Positions 8,815 to 15,926 of a stretch of 31,791 nucleotides of DNA are shown in pieces. Numbering within the stretch: position 1 is the first letter of the stretch; every line of letters starts with the position of its first letter. The position numbers were made by a program, and so were the translations under genes. The DNA is taken from contig VBCJ01000292.1 of assembly GCA_005884335.1 (NCBI GenBank), positions 1 through 31,791 on the forward strand, written 5' to 3'. This stretch comes from Betaproteobacteria bacterium (GTDB lineage: Bacteria > Pseudomonadota > Gammaproteobacteria > Burkholderiales > SG8-39). The notes beneath the pieces were generated by a model that was not told the origin of the DNA, searched no databases, and was given only the letters and a program-made list of their open reading frames with translations.

Positions 8815-9254
8815 AGCGAGAAGTTTTCGGTGCCAGGTGGCGGGTTAGTGCCCACTTGCATGAGACCCCGCGCAAGACGCTCGTCCCACGCTGCAATGTC
8901 CCAGATCTCGAGGTGGCTCCCCTGCCCCACCAGCATCACGTCTTTTTTCAACCCGGCGAATTTGCGCAACGCGGGCGACACGAGGATGCGCCCTTGAGCG
9001 TCAAGCTCCAGTTCTTCGGCGAAGCCGACCAGCAGCCGTTGCCACCAGCGCGCTTGCTCGTTGAAGCTGGAAAGCGCCTGAACTTTGGCGCCGATCGGTT
9101 CCCAAGCGACGTGTGGATAAAGAAGCAGACAGCTATCGGGGTGAGCGGTGAGAACCACCGCGCGCCCTCCCGATAACAAGGCGTCCCGGTACCGGGTCGG
9201 CACGGCAAGCCTTCCCTTGGCGTCGAGACTTAGCTCTGTCGCCCCTTGAAACAA
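8811..9254 (-). CDS. mraZ: MraZ, transcriptional regulator of the dcw operon
   Basis: AbrB-like DNA-binding protein that forms a ring-shaped oligomer and represses its own operon in E. coli (family knowledge). At 147 aa it has two MraZ repeats, each with a D-x-x-G-R motif: LDAKGRLAVP near residue 11 and LDAQGRILVS near residue 88. The start codon is TTG at 9254, chosen because it gives the canonical MFQGATELSLD N-terminus and has an AAGGGGG Shine-Dalgarno 4 nt upstream. The C-terminal tail (GTNPPPGTENFSL) is variable in the family. It is preceded by a promoter and phased operator boxes, described separately. Confidence 0.95.
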   Translation of the reverse strand: MFQGATELSLDAKGRLAVPTRYRDALLSGGRAVVLTAHPDSCLLLYPHVAWEPIGAKVQALSSFNEQARWWQRLLVGFAEELELDAQGRILVSPALRKFAGLKKDVMLVGQGSHLEIWDIAAWDERLARGLMQVGTNPPPGTENFSL

Positions 9255-9282
9255 CGGTCCCCCTTCGAGTGGCGAAATGGAG

Positions 9283-9318
9283 CGCCACAGTTCCCCACTA
9301 AAATCTACTTCCTACCAC
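9283..9318 (-). promoter_or_regulatory. Candidate MraZ operator: four 10-bp-phased boxes
   Basis: Reading the minus strand, TGGTA, TAGAT, TGGGG and TGGCG begin at 9317, 9307, 9297 and 9287, exactly 10 nt apart with 5-nt spacers. MraZ is known to bind arrays of TGGGN boxes separated by 5 nt. Here only the third box is a perfect TGGGN and the second is TAG, so the array is degenerate. It begins at the end of the -10 hexamer and covers the expected transcription start, which suits repression by steric block. The fit to the family arrangement is seen; binding is inferred. Confidence 0.7.
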
Positions 9319-9345
9319 TCTAGAGGAAACAGAGAAGGCGGTCAA
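9317..9345 (-). promoter_or_regulatory. Candidate sigma70 promoter of the dcw operon
   Basis: On the minus strand TTGACC (9345-9340) is followed after exactly 17 nt by TAGAGT (9322-9317), matching 5/6 and 4/6 of the sigma70 consensus. The predicted start lies within the MraZ boxes, roughly 55 nt before the mraZ TTG codon. No other gene on this strand lies between it and mraZ. Confidence 0.6.
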
Positions 9346-9542
9346 GCCTGAAATCGATGAAATTTTTAGCTACAACAGGGACTTAAGCTGGCTTTTCTAG
9401 AAACTGCATGACATAAAATAAAAGCATACAAATTAATATGTTATCGTGTAAAGTGAATGTAATACATTAATGAATCAAAGGGTTCCGATGAAAAAGCTGG
9501 AAGCTGCCCTGCAAAGGGCGGACCCACTTCGGCCGGCGATTT
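9346..9542. other. AT-rich intergenic region between the dcw promoter and the convergent-side hypothetical gene
   Basis: Composition drops sharply from the surrounding high GC, especially around 9400-9475 (TAAAATAAAAGC, AATTAATATG and similar). On the minus strand TTTACA, an 18-nt gap and TATGCT could be a second upstream promoter for mraZ, but the match is weak. A small stem GCCCT-loop-AGGGC (9506-9519) lies downstream of the minus-strand hypothetical gene, with a T-run only about 10 nt farther on, so it is at best a poor terminator. A 49-codon plus-strand frame (9488-9637) also starts here and is treated as doubtful. No RNA gene was recognised. Confidence 0.5.
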
Positions 9543-10085
9543 CTAGTGCAGGTGCTTTTTTCCGGAAACACCGCCGGAACGGACCTGAGTCCGATCCTGC
9601 GGCGCGTCGGAGGCACGGCGGGCGAACATCTGATTGACCAGCGCGGTCACCTCGCCGATCTCGGCGTCGCCGAAATGACGCGCGAGGAGGGCCGAAAGAT
9701 CGTCTATCATGCGCCGCCTTTGCATATCGCGGATCGACTCGGGCGTCGGGCCGACGAACACCCAGCTGTGCTCGTCCTGGCCGTCCTCTTGGTAGTAGCT
9801 CACCTCGACCGCCGCCGCCTCCTCGGAGTAGGGCGACAGCGATTCGAATGCCCCCTCGAGCGAATGCTGGAAATTGCGCCCGACGTACCCGGTCCAGCAG
9901 ATGTCGAGCGAGCGCCGGCGCCTGTCGAACACGATGCCGGGCTCGTCCTGATGGGCGCTGCGCGCGTCGGCGAGGCCATCCACGTCGACGTAGTCGAACC
10001 AGTGTCTGAGCGCGAGTTCGATATCCGTCTGGCTGACGCCGCTCTTCAACAACACCGTGCCGTGAACGTGAACTTCAGTATGCAT
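9543..10085 (-). CDS. Conserved hypothetical protein
   Basis: I do not recognise a named function. The 180-aa product starts MHTEVHVHGTVLLK at ATG 10085, which has a GGGGG Shine-Dalgarno 6 nt upstream. An upstream in-frame ATG at 10103 lacks one. The sequence has an N-terminal beta-rich HVHG segment, a central SAHQDEPGIVFDRRRRSLDI and CWTGYVGRNFQ stretch, an acidic middle (YYQEDGQDEHSWVFVGP), and a helical C-terminal half with RRRMIDDLSALLARHFG. There is no signal peptide or membrane segment, so it is probably cytoplasmic. From memory, similar proteins occur in Burkholderiales next to housekeeping clusters, but this is not a function. It diverges from the NYN-domain gene. Confidence 0.75.
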   Translation of the reverse strand: MHTEVHVHGTVLLKSGVSQTDIELALRHWFDYVDVDGLADARSAHQDEPGIVFDRRRRSLDICWTGYVGRNFQHSLEGAFESLSPYSEEAAAVEVSYYQEDGQDEHSWVFVGPTPESIRDMQRRRMIDDLSALLARHFGDAEIGEVTALVNQMFARRASDAPQDRTQVRSGGVSGKKHLH

Positions 10086-10164
10086 TGCTTGCCCCCGAAA
10101 CACCGATGCTAGTCCGAGAAAGCCGGGACTTCAACCCTTTCCGGTCATAGTCTGGACGGGGGAA

Positions 10165-10173
10165 TGGGATAAT
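10165..10173 (+). promoter_or_regulatory. Candidate extended -10 promoter for the NYN-domain gene
   Basis: TGGGATAAT reads as an extended -10 (TG-N-GATAAT, 5/6 to TATAAT) about 30 nt before the ATG at 10203. No good -35 hexamer lies 16-18 nt upstream; the extended TG may compensate. The leader carries AAGGA 7 nt before the ATG as ribosome binding site. Confidence 0.35.
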
Positions 10174-10202
10174 ACCGCCTCCGCTATGTCCAAGGACCCG
10201 AA

Positions 10203-11015
10203 ATGAGCGCATCGAGCGACACCGTAAACATGGCGCTTTTCTGCGACTTCGAGAATGTCGCGCTCGGCGTGCGCGACGCAAAATATGCCAAGTTCGACAT
10301 CAACAAGGTCCTCGAACGCCTGCTCCTGAAGGGGAGCATCGTGCTGAAGAAGGCCTATTGCGATTGGGAACGATACAAGGAGTTCAAATCCGACATGCAC
10401 GAAGCATCGTTCGAGCTCATCGAAATCCCGCATGTGCGCATGTCGGGAAAGAATTCGGCCGACATCCGCATGGTGGTGGATGCGCTGGACCTCTGCTACA
10501 CCAAGTCGCACGTCGACACTTTTGTCATCATCAGCGGCGATTCCGATTTCTCGCCGCTCGTCTCGAAACTACGCGAAAACGACAAGACCGTGATCGGGGT
10601 GGGAGTGAAGAACTCCAGCTCCGATCTGCTCGTGGCGAACTGCGACGAGTTCATCTTCTACGACGACCTCGTTCGGGAAAAACCAGGGCATCGGCAGCCG
10701 AAGAAGAAGCCTCAGGCCAAGCCCGCTGCAAGCGGGGAAGGCGCTCCGAAAGACGGCGAGGACAAGACCGAGAAGGCGCTGGAGATGGTGATGCAGACCG
10801 TCGAGGCGCTCATCGACGAGCGCGGCGCCGAGGAGAAGATCTGGGCATCGATGGTGAAGCAGGCGCTGAAGCGCCGCAACCCCGGCTTCAACGAGTCTTA
10901 CTACGGTTTCTCGTCTTTTTCAAAGCTGCTCGACGAAGCCGAGTCGCGCAAGATGCTGCAGCTCGAGCGCGACGAAAAATCGGGCGGCTACATCGTCAGG
11001 AGCGTCGCGCATTAG
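10203..11015 (+). CDS. NYN-domain (PIN-like) protein with C-terminal winged-helix/LOTUS-like region
   Basis: The N-terminal domain (about 9-155) is of the NYN/LabA (DUF88) type, a PIN-like fold often with RNase activity. It has FCDFEN (Asp15, Glu17, Asn18), NSADIRMVVDAL (Asp87, Asp93) and SGDSDFSPLV (Asp113, Asp115), the acidic residues expected for a metal-dependent nuclease site. A Lys/Pro/Ala/Glu-rich linker (about 160-190) follows. The final 80 residues, with SMVKQALKRRNPGFNESYYG and then FSSFSKLLDEAE, match the pattern of an OST-HTH/LOTUS RNA-binding domain. Length is 270 aa, soluble, no signal. The likely role is RNA processing or decay, but no substrate is known. It converges with the pcaF gene with only 5 nt between stop codons and no visible terminator. 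Confidence 0.88.
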   Translation: MSASSDTVNMALFCDFENVALGVRDAKYAKFDINKVLERLLLKGSIVLKKAYCDWERYKEFKSDMHEASFELIEIPHVRMSGKNSADIRMVVDALDLCYTKSHVDTFVIISGDSDFSPLVSKLRENDKTVIGVGVKNSSSDLLVANCDEFIFYDDLVREKPGHRQPKKKPQAKPAASGEGAPKDGEDKTEKALEMVMQTVEALIDERGAEEKIWASMVKQALKRRNPGFNESYYGFSSFSKLLDEAESRKMLQLERDEKSGGYIVRSVAH

Positions 11016-11020
11016 GAAGT

Positions 11021-12226
11021 TCATACCCGTTCGATGACCAGAGCGATCCCCTGCCCTACGCCGATGCACATGGTGCACAGCGCATAGCGGCTCCTGGTCG
11101 CGTGTAATTGGTACATCGCCGTGGTAACGAGGCGCGCGCCGGATGCGCCGAGCGGATGGCCGATGGCGATCGCTCCACCGTTAGGATTGACGTGCGCGGC
11201 GTCGTCGGGAAGCCCGAGATCGCGCGTCACGGCGAGCGCTTGCGCGGCAAACGCCTCGTTAAGCTCGATCACGTCCATCTGCGCGAGCTTCAGCCCCGTC
11301 TTCTCCAGGACTTTGCGCGTGGCCGGCGCCGGACCCACGCCCATGATGCGCGGCGCGACGCCTGCCGTGGCCATGCCGAGGATGCGCGCTTTCGGAGTCA
11401 GTTTGTGCTTTCTTGCGGCGGCATCGGAAGCGAGAATCATCGCGCAGGCGCCGTCGTTCACGCCCGACGCGTTGCCCGGGGTGACCGTGCCTTCGGGCTT
11501 CACGACGCCCTTGAGCTTGGCGAGCGCCTCGAGCGTGGTGTCCGGCCGCGGGTGCTCGTCGCGATCCACGAGCGTCGCCGCTCCTTTCTTGCCCGGAACC
11601 GAAACAGGGATGATTTCGCCGCGATAGAACCCCTTGGATTGCGCGGCCGCCCAGCGCTGCTGGCTTCGCAGCGCAAACGCGTCCTGTTCGGCCCGCCCCA
11701 CCTTGAATTCTTCGGCGACGTTTTCGGCAGTCTCCGGCATCGAATCGATGCCGTACTTCGATTTCATCAACGGGTTGACGAAACGCCAGCCGATGGTTGT
11801 GTCCTCGATTTTCGCGGCGCGCGAGAACGCGCTATCGGCCTTCGGAATCACGAACGGTGCTCGCGACATGCTTTCCACGCCGCCGGCGATCATGATCTGG
11901 GTTTCCCCGCACTTGATGGCGCGCGACGCCGTGCCCACGGCATCCAGGCTCGAGCCGCACAACCGGTTCACGGTGGCTCCCGGTACCGTCTCCGGCAATC
12001 CGGCGAGAAGCAACGCCATGCGCGCCACGTTGCGGTTGTCTTCCCCCGCCTGGTTGACGCATCCGTAGATCACGTCGTCGAGAGAGCCCCAGTCGACCGA
12101 AGGGTTGCGCTCAATGAGGGCCTTGATCGGAAGCGTCGCGAGGTCGTCGGTGCGGATCGAAGAGAGCGCGCCGCCGTAGCGCCCGAAGGGCGTGCGAACG
12201 GCGTCGCAGATGAAAACTTCGGTCAT
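11021..12226 (-). CDS. pcaF: 3-oxoadipyl-CoA thiolase (PcaF/PaaJ type)
   Basis: Thiolase that cleaves 3-oxoadipyl-CoA to succinyl-CoA and acetyl-CoA, the last step of the beta-ketoadipate (and phenylacetate) pathway. At 401 aa it has family length, with MTEVFICDAVRTPFGRYGGAL at the start, the nucleophile Cys90 in NRLCGSS, AGGVESMSRAPFV, GNASGVNDGA, His357 in GHPLGASGA and Cys387 in CTMCIGVGQG. The YGCVNQAGEDNRNVARM stretch is characteristic of PcaF/PaaJ rather than acetoacetyl-CoA thiolases. It is the last gene of the minus-strand run that also encodes PcaI and PcaJ, which supports the 3-oxoadipate assignment. Start ATG 12226; the GAGG just upstream is closer than ideal. Confidence 0.9.
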   Translation of the reverse strand: MTEVFICDAVRTPFGRYGGALSSIRTDDLATLPIKALIERNPSVDWGSLDDVIYGCVNQAGEDNRNVARMALLLAGLPETVPGATVNRLCGSSLDAVGTASRAIKCGETQIMIAGGVESMSRAPFVIPKADSAFSRAAKIEDTTIGWRFVNPLMKSKYGIDSMPETAENVAEEFKVGRAEQDAFALRSQQRWAAAQSKGFYRGEIIPVSVPGKKGAATLVDRDEHPRPDTTLEALAKLKGVVKPEGTVTPGNASGVNDGACAMILASDAAARKHKLTPKARILGMATAGVAPRIMGVGPAPATRKVLEKTGLKLAQMDVIELNEAFAAQALAVTRDLGLPDDAAHVNPNGGAIAIGHPLGASGARLVTTAMYQLHATRSRYALCTMCIGVGQGIALVIERV

Positions 12227-12239
12227 GCCTCGGAATCTA

Positions 12240-12938
12240 TCAGACGAGGCCGGTCACGGGAATCGCCGCCCCATGAATTGCGCGCGCGGCGTCCGAGGCC
12301 AGAAACAGGATCACGTCGGCGAGCGCCTCCGGCGCCACCCAGCGCCGCGGATCGGCACCGGGCATGTCGGCGCGGTTCTGCGGCGTGTCGATAACGCTCG
12401 GCAGGACGCAGTTGACGTTGATTCCCTTGTCGCGCAATTCCGCCGACATGCTTTCGGTCAGCCGGATGACCGCGCTCTTCGAGGCGCTGTAGGCGCCCAT
12501 GTTCGCCTTGCCGGCGAGACCCGCGACGGCTCCGATGTTGACGATTTTTCCGCGCCCTGCGGCGAGCATTTTCGGCACGACCGCCCGTGCGGTGTTGATC
12601 ACCGATTTCGCGTTGAGATCGAGCATGAGCTCCCAGACGCTTTCAGGAGTCTCGTGCACCGGGTGCCCCATGCGGAAGCCTCCGGCGATATTGCACAGAA
12701 CGTCGATCCCGGGGAACCGAACAGCCGCCACCGCCTGCGCCACCGACGCCGCGTCGAGCAGATCGGCGCGCACAAGGAGCTTGCGTTCATCGTCGCGCCC
12801 AAAGGCGGACCGCAAGACTTTGTCGTCGAGATCGACCAGGACCAGGGAGGCGCCCGCCGACGCGAAGGCCGCGGCGACGGCGCGGCCTAGATTGCCCGCC
12901 GCGCCCGTGATCAGACAGGTTTTGCCTTCGAATGTCAC
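12240..12938 (-). CDS. Short-chain dehydrogenase/reductase with Ala at the catalytic Ser position
   Basis: Classical-length SDR (232 aa, GTG start at 12938). It has the cofactor motif TGAAGNLG (11-18), NIAG (83-86), the active-site YSASK (Tyr150, Lys154) and NVNCVLPSVIDTP. In most SDRs a Ser lies 13 residues before the Tyr; here the codon is GCC, giving Ala137 in NIGAVAG. Dihydropteridine-reductase-like SDRs also lack this Ser, so the enzyme may still be active as a reductase. Asp36 at the end of beta-2 (LVLVDLDD) suggests NAD(H) preference. Substrate unknown. It sits 13 nt from pcaF and 30 nt from the CMD-family gene in the same run. Confidence 0.88.
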   Translation of the reverse strand: MTFEGKTCLITGAAGNLGRAVAAAFASAGASLVLVDLDDKVLRSAFGRDDERKLLVRADLLDAASVAQAVAAVRFPGIDVLCNIAGGFRMGHPVHETPESVWELMLDLNAKSVINTARAVVPKMLAAGRGKIVNIGAVAGLAGKANMGAYSASKSAVIRLTESMSAELRDKGINVNCVLPSVIDTPQNRADMPGADPRRWVAPEALADVILFLASDAARAIHGAAIPVTGLV

Positions 12939-12968
12939 GGCGCAGGCGGCGGGCGGGAGCCCGCCGGG

Positions 12969-13625
12969 CTAGGCGACCTTCTTCGAGTCTGCCTGGCCGG
13001 ACTTCGCCCAGTATTCGGACGAAGCCTTCGCCTCGGCAAGCGCCTTGGCGTCCTCGAACCCCGGCGCCATCGACGCCGAAGTCCCGGCAAGCACCTGGTG
13101 GTGGTCGATATTGAGCAACCTCAGCCAGCTCTGCTGCCCCATGGTGAGCGCGATGAAGCAGCCCAGCTCGACCAGCTCGGGCTCGCTGAAATGCCTGTGG
13201 AGCCGTTCCCAGAACGCATCATCGGTGTTCAGGTGCCAGGTGATCGCCTCGGCATACGCAAGCGCCGCCTTCTGCCGCTCGTCGTAATTGCCGGACTTCT
13301 CGAAGTTCAGCAGGTCCTTGACGTGGTCCTCCATGACGGCGCCGCTAGCGGCTGCTTTGATCGAGCGCTGATTGCCGCAGTATTCGCATTGGACGGAGCG
13401 CGATACGTAGAGCCGGCACAGCTCCTTGATGGCGTGATCACACACGCCGTTCTTGAAGATGTCGCGCCAGGAGTTGGCAAAGGCCCAGAAGCATTCGGGC
13501 ACATGCGCGCGCACCGCGGAGCTCTCCGGCCTGGGCGTGCCTTCGCGCTGGCAGCGCTCCATTTCCTTGCGCATCTCCGCGTCCATCTTCTCCAGCGGAA
13601 CGTAGCTGATTCTCTGCGTTGCCAT
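12969..13625 (-). CDS. Carboxymuconolactone decarboxylase-family (AhpD-like) protein
   Basis: Helical CMD-fold protein of 218 aa starting MATQRISYVPLEKM at ATG 13625, which has GAGGA 6 nt upstream; the frame stays open to 13706 but that extension lacks a ribosome site. The core motif is VQCEYCGNQRSIKAA, a CxxC pair as in AhpD-type peroxidases, with Arg where AhpD has the proton-relay His. A second conserved-looking helix is ALAYAEAITWHL. Family members include 4-carboxymuconolactone decarboxylase and alkylhydroperoxidases. The CxxC pair argues for a redox or peroxidase role rather than PcaC activity. It lies between the SDR and a Bug receptor gene. Confidence 0.85.
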   Translation of the reverse strand: MATQRISYVPLEKMDAEMRKEMERCQREGTPRPESSAVRAHVPECFWAFANSWRDIFKNGVCDHAIKELCRLYVSRSVQCEYCGNQRSIKAAASGAVMEDHVKDLLNFEKSGNYDERQKAALAYAEAITWHLNTDDAFWERLHRHFSEPELVELGCFIALTMGQQSWLRLLNIDHHQVLAGTSASMAPGFEDAKALAEAKASSEYWAKSGQADSKKVA

Positions 13626-13637
13626 GGCATGTCCTCG

Positions 13638-13655
13638 CCGGCCGCATTCGGCCGG
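13638..13655 (-). repeat. Perfect 7-bp hairpin abutting the CMD gene ribosome site
   Basis: CCGGCCG and CGGCCGG flank a 4-nt loop. On the transcribed strand the stem ends one base before the GAGGA ribosome site of the CMD-family gene. It lies in the 99-nt gap after the upstream Bug receptor gene. No T-run follows, so it is not an intrinsic terminator. Confidence 0.55.
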
Positions 13656-13724
13656 TCTCTCAAATCCGGTGTATCGAAGTCTGCCTCTTCGGGGACGGGC
13701 TTGCAAGGTCGACGCGCCGAGGCA

Positions 13725-14687
13725 TCACTGCGGCTTGATGCCTGCCGCCTTGATGACGCGCGCGTACTCGTCGATTTCGCTGCGCACGAAACGGGCGAAC
13801 TCCTCGGGTGACATGTCCATCGCATCGTTGCCGAGGTTGGCTAGCCTTTCGCGCACGCCCGGATCGGCGAGCGCCTTGCGCGTGTCCACGGAGATCTTGG
13901 CGACGATATTCGCAGGCGTGCCGGCCGGCGCCCAGACGCCGAACCACAAGGGCGCATCCGCCCCCGTGACTCCCGCTTCGCCCGTGGTCGGAACTTCCGG
14001 CAGCTGGCTGTTGCGCTTCGCCGTGCTCACGGCGAGCGCCCGCACCCTGCCGCCCTTGAGGTGCGGTATCGCTGCCGAAATCGGTGCCCAATAGCAATCC
14101 ACCGAACCGCTCAGCATCGCCTGAATCACCTCGGGCGTGCCCTTGAACGGGACCTGGGTAACGTTGATTTTCGCCGCGTCGACGAACTTCTCCGTGTTCA
14201 GATGCGTGCCGCTGCCGATCCCGGCATGGCCCCAGTTGATCGAGCCCGGCTTGGCCTTCGCCGCTTTCACGAGGTCCATTACGTTCTTGTAAGGCGACCC
14301 CGCGTTCACGACGAGGACATTCGGCTGCGAGGTGAGCGGCACGACGTCGACGAAATCCTTCGTCGTCTCGTACGGCAGCTTGGCGTAGATCGCGGGGTTC
14401 ACCGAATGCGCATTGGAATTGATGAGCAGCGTGTAACCGTCCGGCGCGGCCTTCGCGACGACGTTCGAGCCGATCGATCCCCCGGCGCCGGAGCGGTTCT
14501 CGAGCACGGCCGGTTGACCCCAGATTTCGGAAACCCTTTGCATCACGATGCGTCCGACGATATCGGTTGAGCTGCCGGGCGTGAAGGAAATGATCACGTG
14601 GACCGGCTTGCTCGGGTAGCCCTGCGCCGACGCCTGGGACGCGGCTGCAGCCAGCGCTATTGCAGCGATGCCGATCATGTTTTTCAT
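13725..14687 (-). CDS. Bug/TctC-family periplasmic substrate-binding protein (first of three)
   Basis: Tripartite tricarboxylate transporter receptor of 320 aa. The signal peptide MKNMIGIAAIALAAAASQASA is probably cut before QGYPSKPVHVI. The family hallmarks are TPGSSTDIVGR (Asp42 near the ligand site), NRSGAGGSIGSNVVAKAAPDGYTLL, GHAGIGSGTHLNTE, QVPFKGTPEV, and LPEVPTTGEAGV. Such proteins bind carboxylates or other small organic anions and deliver them to TctAB membrane partners, none of which is encoded here. Many Bug proteins are orphans that work with distant permeases or as sensors. ATG 14687 has GAGGA 8 nt upstream. It is 21 nt downstream of the dehydrogenase gene. Ligand unknown. Confidence 0.93.
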   Translation of the reverse strand: MKNMIGIAAIALAAAASQASAQGYPSKPVHVIISFTPGSSTDIVGRIVMQRVSEIWGQPAVLENRSGAGGSIGSNVVAKAAPDGYTLLINSNAHSVNPAIYAKLPYETTKDFVDVVPLTSQPNVLVVNAGSPYKNVMDLVKAAKAKPGSINWGHAGIGSGTHLNTEKFVDAAKINVTQVPFKGTPEVIQAMLSGSVDCYWAPISAAIPHLKGGRVRALAVSTAKRNSQLPEVPTTGEAGVTGADAPLWFGVWAPAGTPANIVAKISVDTRKALADPGVRERLANLGNDAMDMSPEEFARFVRSEIDEYARVIKAAGIKPQ

Positions 14688-14708
14688 CTGAGAGTCCTCT
14701 GTGAGAGA

Positions 14709-15653
14709 TTATTGCGACAGTCCGTCGCCGACCGCCTTGTCTTCCGGTGTCAGCTCGATCCCCGACGCCATCGCCTGCTGCAAGAGCAGGGTCGAGAAGT
14801 CCTCTTCGGTCATGCCGGCACCCATCATCGATTGGATCAGATCGCGGGTCATCGAGGCGAGCGGCATCGGCACTTCGAACCTCCGACCGGCTTCGAGCCC
14901 CAGGTCCATGTCCTTGCGCAGCAGATACGGCGTAAACGTGACGTGGAAGTCGAGATTGACGAAGGCCGGGGCCTTGTAGCGGGTGAAGGTCGAGCCCATC
15001 ACGCTCTTGTTCAGGAAATCGAGGAAGGCGTGGCGCGGCACACCCGCCTTCTGCGCGAGCACCGTGATCTCCGCCATGCACTGTGTCACCACGCCCAGCA
15101 TCACGTTGTGACAGATCTTGACGATGCGCGAGAGCTCGCCTTCGCCCACGTAGGACGACCCCTGTCCCATCATGTCCAGGTAAGGCGCCGCTGAGTCGTA
15201 CGCGGCCTTGGGGCCCGAGACGACGAAAGTGAGCTTGCCCGCCTTGATCACCTTGGCGTTGCCCGAGACCGGCGCGGACAGCAACTCGACGCCGCGCGCG
15301 CCGAGAATCCTGCGAAGCTCGGCCGAGCCTTCGAGCGAGATCGAGGAGCACTCGACCACCATGCGCGGCGTGCCGCCTTTGCCCTGCGCCTTCGACAGCA
15401 AGCCTTTGGGTCCCGCGATCACTTCCTTGACGTCATCGTAGGTCGAGACCATGCAGAACACGATGTCGCAAGGCGCGAGTTCCGGGAGTGAATCGACGAT
15501 CTTCGCGCCGTCCTTCGCGAGCGGCTCGGCTTTCGCGCGGGTGCGGTTCCATACGGTGAGGTCGCAGCGGCTCGTCGCCAGCCGCCGAGCCATCTCGAAG
15601 CCCATGCGGCCGGTACCGATCCAGCCGAGCTTCGCGGCTCTTGCGGCAGTCAT
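14709..15653 (-). CDS. 3-hydroxyisobutyrate dehydrogenase-like NAD(P)-dependent oxidoreductase
   Basis: Beta-hydroxyacid dehydrogenase family member of 314 aa. The N-terminal Rossmann motif is GWIGTGRMG (10-18), followed by NRTRAKAE at the end of beta-2, which hints at NADP(H). The substrate motif is LLSAPVSGN (124-132), and the catalytic-type Lys179 is in RIVKICHN. The helical C-terminal domain carries YLLRKDMDLGLEAGR, typical of this family. Likely reaction: oxidation of a 3-hydroxy carboxylate or reduction of a small semialdehyde. Context, between the lipoyl carrier (19 nt) and a Bug receptor, suggests a carboxylate pathway; the substrate is not determined. ATG 15653 has GGAGGAGA 6 nt upstream. 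Confidence 0.88.
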   Translation of the reverse strand: MTAARAAKLGWIGTGRMGFEMARRLATSRCDLTVWNRTRAKAEPLAKDGAKIVDSLPELAPCDIVFCMVSTYDDVKEVIAGPKGLLSKAQGKGGTPRMVVECSSISLEGSAELRRILGARGVELLSAPVSGNAKVIKAGKLTFVVSGPKAAYDSAAPYLDMMGQGSSYVGEGELSRIVKICHNVMLGVVTQCMAEITVLAQKAGVPRHAFLDFLNKSVMGSTFTRYKAPAFVNLDFHVTFTPYLLRKDMDLGLEAGRRFEVPMPLASMTRDLIQSMMGAGMTEEDFSTLLLQQAMASGIELTPEDKAVGDGLSQ

Positions 15654-15672
15654 TTCTGCTCTCCTCCGGAGT

Positions 15673-15912
15673 TCATTTCGGCGCGGTCTCGATCACCGCG
15701 AGCACCGTGCCCACCGGCACCGTCGTGCCCGGCTCGACCAGGATCGCCTTGAGCACGCCGCTCGCGATCGCGGGAATCTCGGTGGTCACCTTGTCGGTCT
15801 CGACTTCGAAGAGCGGCTCGTCGGCGCGCACCGCGTCGCCCACCTTCTTGTACCAGTTGGCCACGGTGCCTTCGGTCACCGTCTCGCCCAGCTGGGGCAT
15901 GATCACGTCCAT
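15673..15912 (-). CDS. Stand-alone lipoyl-domain carrier protein
   Basis: The whole 79-aa protein is one lipoyl domain, with the lipoylation motif ETDKVTTE (Lys41). It starts MDVIMPQLGETVTEG and ends in TVLAVIETAPK, exactly where a lipoyl domain normally passes into the linker of an E2 subunit. There is no peripheral-subunit-binding domain and no acyltransferase core. The next gene starts 19 nt later, leaving no room for remnants. The ATG at 15912 has AGGAGA 7 nt upstream. It follows E1-alpha and E1-beta, the place of E2 in 2-oxoacid dehydrogenase operons. It may act as a diffusible, H-protein-like swinging arm that accepts an acyl or aldehyde unit from E1. Biotin instead of lipoate is less likely, since the motif is not MKM. 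Confidence 0.9.
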   Translation of the reverse strand: MDVIMPQLGETVTEGTVANWYKKVGDAVRADEPLFEVETDKVTTEIPAIASGVLKAILVEPGTTVPVGTVLAVIETAPK

Positions 15913-15926
15913 ATCCTGCTCTCCTC

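Noticed and set aside
9488..9637. 49-codon plus-strand frame starting MKKLEAALQRADPL with an AAAGGG ribosome-site-like sequence
   Set aside because: It runs 95 nt into the opposite-strand hypothetical gene, its second half is Arg/Pro-rich antisense-like sequence, and no motif is visible. The AT-rich upstream region and ribosome-like site keep it from being excluded entirely, but support is too thin to call a gene.
11010..11025. Bidirectional terminator between the convergent NYN and pcaF genes
   Set aside because: Only 5 nt separate the stop codons and no stem with T-run is found in the flanking coding ends.
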